Assembly (NCBI GenBank): GCA_937902985.1
Contig: CALFNG010000056.1
Span: forward strand, 1 to 33,716
Reading direction: 5' to 3'
From: an uncultured Myxococcales bacterium
GTDB lineage: Bacteria; Myxococcota_A; Polyangia; Polyangiales; Polyangiaceae
DNA length: 33,716 bases
Shown here: positions 1 to 6,616 of the stretch, in pieces
Position numbering within the stretch: position 1 is the first letter of the stretch
Layout: each line of letters opens with the position of its first letter
Notes under the pieces: model-generated
Database searches by the model: none
What the model was told of the DNA's origin: nothing
The model's input: only the letters and a program-made list of their open reading frames with translations
Position numbers and translations under genes: made by a program

Positions 1-8
1 CGATCCCT

Positions 9-587
9 TCAGTCGTCGACGTCCAGTCGCCCCACGATCGCCGCAGCCTCGGCCGGGCCGATCGCGTAGATCGCCGCGATCAGCGCAGTTCGGTCGTGCG
101 TAGTTGCCATGGTGCGCGCCCGCCGGAGCGGCTCGTGCGGGTGGAACGCGAGGACCCAGGAGCCGAGCTGACGCCGGACCTCCTGCTCGCAGACCGACTC
201 GATCACTTCGATGCCGGCCTCGCGGAGGATCCGCGCGCCCTCGCCGTCGACGCGCGGGTTGGGGTCGCGCATCCCGGTCACGACGCGCCCGATGCCCCGG
301 TCGACGATGACGCGCGAGCAGGCGGGCGTGCGTCCGTGGAACGAGCACGGCTCGAGCGTCGAGTACATGGTCGCCCCGCGAACGGACCTTCCCTGGCTGT
401 CCGCCTCGCGCAGCGCTCCGATCTCCGCGTGATCTTCGCCGGGTCCCTGGGTGTGTCCCCGGCCGAGGACGACGCCGTCCCCGTCCGTGATGACGCACCC
501 GACCCACGGATTGTCCCCGGTCGTGCCGCGCGCGCGCTCGGCCTCGCGGATCGCGAGGCGCATCAGGGTTTCATGGTCGACGTTCAT
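9..587 (-). CDS. ribD: Stand-alone RibD-type pyrimidine deaminase (riboflavin pathway), reductase domain absent
   Basis: The 192-aa product matches the N-terminal deaminase half of RibD, which deaminates the diaminohydroxy-phosphoribosylaminopyrimidine intermediate of riboflavin synthesis. The zinc site is visible as HAEIGAL (H53, E55) and PCSFHGRTPAC (C81, C90). The RibD-specific DPNPRVDGEGARILREAGI stretch follows (about 108-126). Bifunctional RibD is about 360-370 aa with a C-terminal NADPH reductase. Here the protein ends about 65 residues after the deaminase core, in an unrelated tail, so the reductase step must come from another gene if the pathway is complete. The ATG lies inside an ATGA overlap with the stop of the upstream membrane-protein gene, which fixes the start and suggests translational coupling. 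Deaminase family is confident; participation in riboflavin synthesis is inferred. Confidence 0.85.
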   Translation of the reverse strand: MNVDHETLMRLAIREAERARGTTGDNPWVGCVITDGDGVVLGRGHTQGPGEDHAEIGALREADSQGRSVRGATMYSTLEPCSFHGRTPACSRVIVDRGIGRVVTGMRDPNPRVDGEGARILREAGIEVIESVCEQEVRRQLGSWVLAFHPHEPLRRARTMATTHDRTALIAAIYAIGPAEAAAIVGRLDVDD

Positions 588-2260
588 CGTCTCGGCAGTG
601 TAGATCGCGGTTTGGGCGGCGAAGGGATCCCCGCCGTATCGAACGCCCAGTAGAGCCCGAAGTGCGACAGAAGTCGCGGCGTCGCGGCGTCTCCTCCGAA
701 GACGCGGGCACGGACCTCCGCCTCGTCTTCGAGGGGGTCGACGTTCTCCGGGGTCTTCACGAGCACGAGATCGTAGGCCCGCGCGTACGGGCTCCGCGCG
801 TCGTACTGCTGGGGCGCGAACTCCCAGCCGTGCTCGGGCCATTCGGGCGCGCGTCCTTCGCGGTAGCGGACGGGCATGTATTCGTACCTCGCGAATGCAT
901 ACGCCCAGTCGCCGTGCTTTCGGGCGGCGTACCAGGCGGCGAGGTGGAGCATCCCGCCCCGCCAGAACGCGTCGGTGAAGTCGCGGTAAACGACCGCCGA
1001 GGCGCGGCGGCCTGCGGGGAGGGCGTCGATCATGCGGGACGCGTCGTCGGTCTCTTCTCCGTATTGCCGGAGATGCGCGTTCAGGTTGATCGCGCTCCAC
1101 CAGGCCACTGCGAGGCACGACGCCCCGGCCAGGCGCGCGACGATCGGCTGGTCGATGCGCGGAAGCGCGATCAGCGCGCCGAGGTACAGCGCGGGGACGA
1201 GCCGCGGGAACATGAGCTGCGAGCCCATGAAGACCATGGGCATCGCCAGGTAGCAGGCGAGCATCGTGACGAACGGGAGCACGACGGCGTGGCTCGAGGG
1301 CCCACGAGGCTCGGGTGGATCGTTAGCAAGCTTACGATCCACCGCTCCCCGCTCGGCGCGCGTGCCGTAGCGGTGGAAGACCGCGACCCCGAGGCTCAGG
1401 GCCACGATGGCTGCCATCGCCACGAGGGTCGCATAGACGATCGGCGCATCGGTCCGATCCGCGTGCAGGTCCGTCGCGTAGACCGAGAAGCGGGCGAACT
1501 TGTCCCAGAAGACGGGATCGCGCGTATCGGCGAGCTGAGGCTGGGTGCGGTAGTGATCGAAGTACACGACGGCGCACCAGAGACCGCCCGCGAGCGTCGG
1601 AGCGAACGACAGCCCCCCGTGAACGGCCGCTGCACGGACGCCGGGTCCGGTCTTCGTCAGGGCCTCGCGGACCGCGAGCTCCAGCGCCAGAGCCGCCGAG
1701 AACACCCAGAGCACGAGCATCGCGAACGGGTGGGTCATCGCGCAGAGCAGGCTCAGGACGGCGACGCTCACGGCGCTTCGCACGGTCGGTCGGCGGGCGT
1801 GGGCCGCGAGCTCGGCGATGGCGGCGAACGCGATCGCGAGCGCGACGAGGTAGTTGAGGAACCCCCACGACGCGGAGAACGCGAACAGCATGGGTATGAA
1901 GAGACCCGCGTACGCGGGCGGTCGCCCGAGGCGCACGAGCAGCCGGCGCACCGACCACGCGGTCAGCGCGAGGGCACTCCCGAGGAGCAGCTTTCCGGCG
2001 AGCTCGATCGGCATGGCGAGCGAGAGGACCGCGAGCACGAGGTGCACGAGCCCGTAGTACGTGAAGAGGTTCACCTCGAAGAGCGCGTGCTCGGGCGCGG
2101 TCGGGGAGAGGAGCCGCCGCGCCACGTCGGCGAGCGCGAGGTGTTCCGGATAGTCGACGCAGGGCAAGAGCCTGGGGACGAAGAGGCTGCCGACCGTGAG
2201 CGCCACCGCGCCCGCGAAGAGCGCCGGCTCGATCCACCGGGAGAGCGCTCGCCGAGTCAG
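584..2260 (-). CDS. Polytopic membrane protein, second tandem paralogue (GT-C-like?)
   Basis: This is a 558-aa membrane protein with many hydrophobic segments and a short loop LLPCVDYPEHLALADVARRL near the N terminus, after the first span. It aligns along its length with the gene immediately upstream: shared CVDYP-HL, PIELAG, WGF-NY, YYAARKHG-WA-FARY and a C-terminal RLLSH-G-YWAFD. The acidic residue in the first extracytoplasmic loop and the large polytopic layout resemble GT-C glycosyltransferases, but no family is certain. No ATG, GTG or TTG lies at the expected N terminus. A CTG at 2260-2258 sits in a CTGA overlap with the upstream stop, matching the GTGA and ATGA junctions either side, so CTG is the chosen start. 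The next in-frame candidate, GTG at 2206, would cut into the first span. Confidence 0.75.
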   Translation of the reverse strand: MTRRALSRWIEPALFAGAVALTVGSLFVPRLLPCVDYPEHLALADVARRLLSPTAPEHALFEVNLFTYYGLVHLVLAVLSLAMPIELAGKLLLGSALALTAWSVRRLLVRLGRPPAYAGLFIPMLFAFSASWGFLNYLVALAIAFAAIAELAAHARRPTVRSAVSVAVLSLLCAMTHPFAMLVLWVFSAALALELAVREALTKTGPGVRAAAVHGGLSFAPTLAGGLWCAVVYFDHYRTQPQLADTRDPVFWDKFARFSVYATDLHADRTDAPIVYATLVAMAAIVALSLGVAVFHRYGTRAERGAVDRKLANDPPEPRGPSSHAVVLPFVTMLACYLAMPMVFMGSQLMFPRLVPALYLGALIALPRIDQPIVARLAGASCLAVAWWSAINLNAHLRQYGEETDDASRMIDALPAGRRASAVVYRDFTDAFWRGGMLHLAAWYAARKHGDWAYAFARYEYMPVRYREGRAPEWPEHGWEFAPQQYDARSPYARAYDLVLVKTPENVDPLEDEAEVRARVFGGDAATPRLLSHFGLYWAFDTAGIPSPPKPRSTLPRR

Positions 2261-3999
2261 AGCGTCCCGTCTTCCGGGAGTCCCGCGCTGTCGAACGCCC
2301 AGTACGCGCCGTGGTGCGAGAGGAGCCGCACGGCGTTCGCGTCTTCCCTGAACACGAGGCTCCGCACCCGGGGCTCGCTGCCGGCGTCGGTGGGCAGGTC
2401 GTCGGGCGTCTTGACGATGACGAGCGGAAACGCGCGCGCGTACTTGCAGCGCGCGTCGTAGTCCTCGGCGCTGAACTCCCAGCCGCGCGCGGGCCACGGC
2501 GGCGTTGCCCCCGGCTTGAAGCGCACCGGGACGCTGAGGTACCGGGCGAACGAGAAGGCCCACGTCCCGTGCTTTCGCGCCGCGTAGTACGCCGCGAGGT
2601 GCGTGAGGGTGCCGTTGCGGAACGACTCCGTCCACGGATCCCAGATGACCGCGGTCGCGGCACGCCCCGGCGGCAGGTCATCGAGCATGGCCGAGGCGTC
2701 GCGCGTCTCCCGGCCGAAGAAGGCACAATGGGCGAACGCGTTCGCGCCCGCCACGAGCCCGAGGACGGCGGCCGCGTACTGCACGCGCCCGGCCCACCGC
2801 GGCGACGGCGACGGCGAGGGCGACGGCGAGGGCGAGGGCGACGGCGACGGCATCGCGACCACGGCCCCGAGCATCAACCACTGCGCAAGGCGCGGAAAGA
2901 TGAGGTGCGTCCCGATGAGGACCATCGGCGTCGCGAAGTAGGCGATCGCCATCGCGAGGAAGAGCCCGAGCAAGGGCGCAGTCCCGCGCGGCGCGTCGTT
3001 CGAGGCCGCGCTCGGCTCGCTCGAGAGCCGCCGCTCCTCATCCCGCCGCCTGGAGACACGAACCGCCGCGGCGAGCGCGACACAAGCGATGATCGCGATC
3101 GACGCCCAGAGAAAGAGCTGATCGCTCGCGTCGCTGTAGAGGTCCGTGGCGAACGCGCTGAAGTAGACGAGCTTCTCCCAGAGCGGGGGCGCCGTCCCCT
3201 CGAGCGTCGAGTCGCGGTACACGTCGGGGTTCCACGCGTACTGCCGGTGGTACACCGCAATGCAGAAGGCGCATCCGACGACCAGCGGAAGCAGCACGTG
3301 CGTCGTGCGAACGGCCGTCCTGTAGAGGCGCCTCGGGATCGTGGCGCGCGGGGCGTTCGCGTCGGCGGTGGCCGACTCGCGCCACGCGACCTCGCTCGCC
3401 ACGACCGCCGCCGCGACGCACAAGACGAGCATCGCGAGGACGTGCGCGAACGCGCAGATCAGGCCCAGGCTCCCGATCGCGATCAGGTTGCGCGCCGACG
3501 GGGCCAGCAAGGGGTCGGCGGCGCGCGCCACGAAGACGAGCGCCCACACAGCGATGGCGGTCGCCAGCACGTAGTTCACGAAGCCCCATCCGAGCGAGAA
3601 CGAGAAGAGGATCGGCGTGAAGAGCGTCGCGTGCCACGCCGGCCGGCGCAGCGCGCGGAGGAGTGCGACGACGCCCGCGCTCGTGGCCAGCAGCGACCCG
3701 GCGACGACCACTCGACCCGCGAGCTCGATGGGCACGAAGGTCGACAGCGTTCCGACCACGAGGTGAAAGAGGCCGTTGTACGTGAAGTAGTCGAGCTCGT
3801 AGTGAGCCTGCTCGGGAGCGCTCGCGTCCTGGAGGCGCCGCGCGAGATCGCTGAGACCGAGGTGCTGCGGATAGTCGACGCAGGGGAGCAGGCGCGTCGC
3901 GAAGAACCCGCCGACCACGAGGCCGACGGCGGCCCAGTAGAGGATCGTCAGCGGTCGGGATTCGAGCGCGAAGAGACCGAGCCAGCGGGTCTTTCTCAC
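2257..3999 (-). CDS. Polytopic membrane protein, first tandem paralogue (GT-C-like?)
   Basis: The 580-aa product has about ten or more hydrophobic spans. It begins after a basic N terminus (VRKTRW) with a span followed by the loop TRLLPCVDYPQHLGLSDLAR. It is clearly homologous to the next gene downstream, so the pair arose by tandem duplication. A Pro-Ser dipeptide run lies in one loop about two-thirds along and is absent from the paralogue. The GTG start lies in a GTGA overlap with the stop of the penicillin-binding protein gene, suggesting coupled translation. A role in transferring a sugar or other group to a surface polymer, perhaps linked to peptidoglycan, is only a guess from topology and from the neighbouring cell-wall synthase. 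Confidence 0.78.
   Translation of the reverse strand: MRKTRWLGLFALESRPLTILYWAAVGLVVGGFFATRLLPCVDYPQHLGLSDLARRLQDASAPEQAHYELDYFTYNGLFHLVVGTLSTFVPIELAGRVVVAGSLLATSAGVVALLRALRRPAWHATLFTPILFSFSLGWGFVNYVLATAIAVWALVFVARAADPLLAPSARNLIAIGSLGLICAFAHVLAMLVLCVAAAVVASEVAWRESATADANAPRATIPRRLYRTAVRTTHVLLPLVVGCAFCIAVYHRQYAWNPDVYRDSTLEGTAPPLWEKLVYFSAFATDLYSDASDQLFLWASIAIIACVALAAAVRVSRRRDEERRLSSEPSAASNDAPRGTAPLLGLFLAMAIAYFATPMVLIGTHLIFPRLAQWLMLGAVVAMPSPSPSPSPSPSPSPSPRWAGRVQYAAAVLGLVAGANAFAHCAFFGRETRDASAMLDDLPPGRAATAVIWDPWTESFRNGTLTHLAAYYAARKHGTWAFSFARYLSVPVRFKPGATPPWPARGWEFSAEDYDARCKYARAFPLVIVKTPDDLPTDAGSEPRVRSLVFREDANAVRLLSHHGAYWAFDSAGLPEDGTL
2801..2851. repeat. Hexanucleotide repeat GGCGA(C/G) encoding a Pro-Ser run
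   Basis: About eight and a half tandem copies of a 6-base unit, GGCGAC or GGCGAG, are seen on the plus strand. On the coding (minus) strand they encode alternating Pro and Ser in a loop of the first tandem membrane protein. The two interspersed unit types suggest an array that has expanded and drifted. Loss or gain of whole units would keep the frame. Confidence 0.9.
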
Positions 4000-6389
4000 G
4001 GGCCCGCACTTGCGTCGCTGGGCGCGCCGGCGTCGTCCGTCAGCGGCGGCTCGGACGTGGCGGTCGGCTCGGTCCCTTCGAGGAAGACGTCGTCGACGAC
4101 GTCGGGATCGTCGGGGTAGGGAAGCGCGCCCGTTCGCTGATCGATGGTCACGGTCGACACGCCGGGCGGTCGCGAGAAGTCGACGCGCGGCCGCCCTTCG
4201 TGCGCGACCTTCATGAAGGCCATCCACGCGGGGAGCGCGGTGACGGCGCCTTGCTCGCCCGAGCCGAGCAAGCGCCCGTCGTCGTAGCCGACCCAGGCGA
4301 CGGCCGCGATGTCGGCCGAGTACCCGGCGAACCAGGTGTCCTTCGGGCCGTTCGACGTGCCCGTCTTGCCCGCGAGGGGCCTGCCGAGGGCCTTGGCGCG
4401 CGCGGCGGTGCCGTGATCGATCACGCTCATCAGCAGGTTCGTCACGACGTACGCCTCGGCGTCGTCGAGCACGCGCCGCGGCGGGGGTCGAGCGGGCAGG
4501 GGCAGGTCTTTGCCGTCGGGCCCCACGATGCGCGTGACGAGCCGTGGCTCGTCGTACGTTCCGCCGGCCGCGAACGTCGCGTACGCCCCGGCGAGCTCGA
4601 TCGGTCGCACCTCGTAGCTGCCGAGCGCGAGCGAGAGATCCGGCTTCATCGGCGACGCGATGCCCAGCGCCTGGGCCCACGCGACGACGTTGGCGGGCCC
4701 CACGTCTTGCAGCACCCGCACCGCGACGACGTTCACGCTGTTGGCGAGCGCCTCGCGGAGGCGCAAGGGGTCGTGCCCGCGGTACCCCTCGAAGTTGCTC
4801 GGGTGGTAGCCGCCCTCGAACACGTCGGGGTTCGGATCGAAGAGGGTCGCCGGCGTGACCCGCCGCGAATGGATGGCGTACGAGTAGACGATCGGCTTGA
4901 ACGTCGATCCCGGCTGCCGCCGCGACTGCGTGACGCGATCGAGCGCGCCGGGCTGCCCCTCGTAGCTGCCGACGAGCGCGAGGATCTCGCGCGTTCGCAC
5001 GTCGAGCGCGATGAAAGAGGCCTCGGGCCCCGACTCCATGCGCAGCGGCACGCGGGGCGCGGCCGGGTCGCTGACGGGCACGTCGGGCACGGGGCCGAGC
5101 AGGCTCACGCGAACGCGCGCTCCCGGCGGAGCGAACACCGTCGGCGCGAGGCCGCGCTGGTTGTAGCGCGCGCAGTCGGCGAGGCGCACCGTGCCGAGGG
5201 CCGTTCCGACGCGCACGTCGAACGTGCCCGCCGCGTCGTCCGCGTCGGTCACGGTGCCGACGAGGACCTTGTGCTGCTCGAAGATCGGCGTCCCCTCGAA
5301 CGGCGTCAACGCCTCGCGTGGGGGCGGCCCCTTTCCTTTCCGGTCTGCGGTTGCGGGGGCCTTGAGTCCGTCCTGGAGACCGTGGCGCTTGTCGTAAGCG
5401 CCCACCGCGTCGCGCACCGCCTGCCGCGCCGCGGCCTGGAGCTTCGCGTCGATCGACGTCGTGATCGTGAACCCTCCGACGCGGGCGACGTCGGGCTCCA
5501 GCCGATAGAGCTCCGCGCGGGCCATCTCGACGGCCTCGGGCGCGAGCTCGCTCGCCGCCTCGCTGCCCGTCGCGAGCGTCACGGGCTCCCGGGTCGCGGC
5601 GGCCCACTGCGCGTCGTTCAGGAATCCCTTCTCGTGCATCTGTCCGAGCACGTACGCGCGGCGGCCGAGCGCGAGGGCCAGGCTCGCGCGCGGGCCGTAG
5701 TCGCGCGGGTTGGCGATGCGCCCGGCGATGAGCGCAGCCTCCGCGATCGTGAGGTCCTTGGCGCTCTTGCCGAAGTCGTCCCGGGCCGCCTCTTCGACCC
5801 CGTAGCGCCCGCGGCCCAGGTAGATGTCGTTGACGTAGAGCTCGAGGATCTCGTCTTTCGTCAGGTCCTGCTCGAGCCGGCGAGCAAGGAGCGCCTCGCG
5901 GATCTTTCGCGAGAGCGTTCGTTCGCGATTGTTGAGCAGCAGATTCTTCACCACCTGCTGCGTGATCGTCGAACCGCCCTGGCGCGTGCCATGGAAGCGC
6001 AGGTTGACGAGGAACGCGCGCGCGATGCCCCAGTAGTTGAGCCCCTGGTGCTCGTAGAAGCCCGCGTCTTCGGCGGCGAGGACGGCGAGCTTCACGTGCG
6101 GCGGCAGCGTCTCGATGGGCACGACCGTGCGTCGCTGGGTGAAGAGCTCGGCCAGCACGGTCCCGTCGCGGGCGAGGACCCGCGTGACCTGCGGCGCCTG
6201 GTACGCCTTGAGGTCGGAGACTGCCGGCAGCCCCGCCTCGAAGTGCCGGACCAGGAGGGTCACCGTGACGGCGGCGACCCCGGAGAGCACCCCGGTGATC
6301 GCTGCTGCCCACTTTAGCCATCGCTTCCACGGCCGCGATGCGAGGAATCGAACGATCGACGTGGCGATGGACTTCAGGCGCGTAATCAA
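3996..6389 (-). CDS. mrcA: Class A penicillin-binding protein (PBP1a type, bifunctional peptidoglycan synthase)
   Basis: This 797-aa bifunctional cell-wall synthase polymerises and cross-links peptidoglycan at the inner membrane. A basic N terminus is followed by one membrane span (about 27-48). The GT51 glycosyltransferase domain shows AAEDAGFYEHQG (E107), GGSTITQQVVKNLL and LELYVNDIYLGRGRYGVEEAA. The transpeptidase domain shows the serine motif in PGSTFKPIVYSY, the SVN motif in LANSVNVVAVRV and GKTGTSNGPKDTWFAGY. A segment between the two domains fits the OB-like insertion of PBP1a. Both plausible starts are TTG: 6389 (chosen) and 6455, which would add 22 residues and collide with the divergent small gene. 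It heads the operon with the two membrane proteins and the RibD-like gene. Confidence 0.93.
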   Translation of the reverse strand: MITRLKSIATSIVRFLASRPWKRWLKWAAAITGVLSGVAAVTVTLLVRHFEAGLPAVSDLKAYQAPQVTRVLARDGTVLAELFTQRRTVVPIETLPPHVKLAVLAAEDAGFYEHQGLNYWGIARAFLVNLRFHGTRQGGSTITQQVVKNLLLNNRERTLSRKIREALLARRLEQDLTKDEILELYVNDIYLGRGRYGVEEAARDDFGKSAKDLTIAEAALIAGRIANPRDYGPRASLALALGRRAYVLGQMHEKGFLNDAQWAAATREPVTLATGSEAASELAPEAVEMARAELYRLEPDVARVGGFTITTSIDAKLQAAARQAVRDAVGAYDKRHGLQDGLKAPATADRKGKGPPPREALTPFEGTPIFEQHKVLVGTVTDADDAAGTFDVRVGTALGTVRLADCARYNQRGLAPTVFAPPGARVRVSLLGPVPDVPVSDPAAPRVPLRMESGPEASFIALDVRTREILALVGSYEGQPGALDRVTQSRRQPGSTFKPIVYSYAIHSRRVTPATLFDPNPDVFEGGYHPSNFEGYRGHDPLRLREALANSVNVVAVRVLQDVGPANVVAWAQALGIASPMKPDLSLALGSYEVRPIELAGAYATFAAGGTYDEPRLVTRIVGPDGKDLPLPARPPPRRVLDDAEAYVVTNLLMSVIDHGTAARAKALGRPLAGKTGTSNGPKDTWFAGYSADIAAVAWVGYDDGRLLGSGEQGAVTALPAWMAFMKVAHEGRPRVDFSRPPGVSTVTIDQRTGALPYPDDPDVVDDVFLEGTEPTATSEPPLTDDAGAPSDASAGP

Positions 6390-6454
6390 GGGCGGGAAAC
6401 CTGGGCTGTCCGGCGAAAGGCGGGACCGGGCGCGGCCATGGTAAAGTAACAACA

Positions 6455-6613
6455 ATGCTCGCGGCGAGTCGTGGCGAGGTCGTTCTCGTGGCCTTCATCT
6501 TTGCGCTCGTCTGGGGCGCGGGGGTGTTGCCGCGGCTCGCCGGTCAGCTCGCTGCGCGGGGGCGGGCGAAGCGCGCGGTCGAGGGCGAACTCGAGCCGCG
6601 CGACGGGGGGTAG
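6455..6613 (+). CDS. Small TatA-like single-span protein (52 aa)
   Basis: A short reading frame of 52 aa starts at ATG and ends at TAG. Its layout is TatA-like: Glu just before a hydrophobic span (EVVLVAFIFALVWGAGVLP), then a hinge and a possible amphipathic helix (LPRLAGQLAARGRAKRAVEG), then an acidic tail. In TatA/B proteins the order is E, span, G-P hinge, LPEL-type helix. Here the canonical FGP is replaced by GAGVLP, so membership of the family is tentative. It lies 3 bases ahead of the receiver/PATAN/J gene and diverges from the penicillin-binding protein gene across about 65 bases that would have to hold both promoters. It could alternatively be an unrelated membrane peptide. Confidence 0.6.
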   Translation: MLAASRGEVVLVAFIFALVWGAGVLPRLAGQLAARGRAKRAVEGELEPRDGG

Positions 6614-6616
6614 GGC

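Noticed and set aside
662-2461. Long plus-strand frame of about 600 codons opposite the tandem membrane proteins
   Set aside because: It is Arg/Glu/His-rich with no recognisable motif and lies antisense to two homologous membrane proteins with clear conservation between them; long antisense frames are expected at this GC content.
6387-6455. TTG at 6455 as the penicillin-binding protein start
   Set aside because: It overlaps the start of the divergent TatA-like gene and adds residues that do not resemble the family N terminus; TTG at 6389 leaves a short divergent promoter region.
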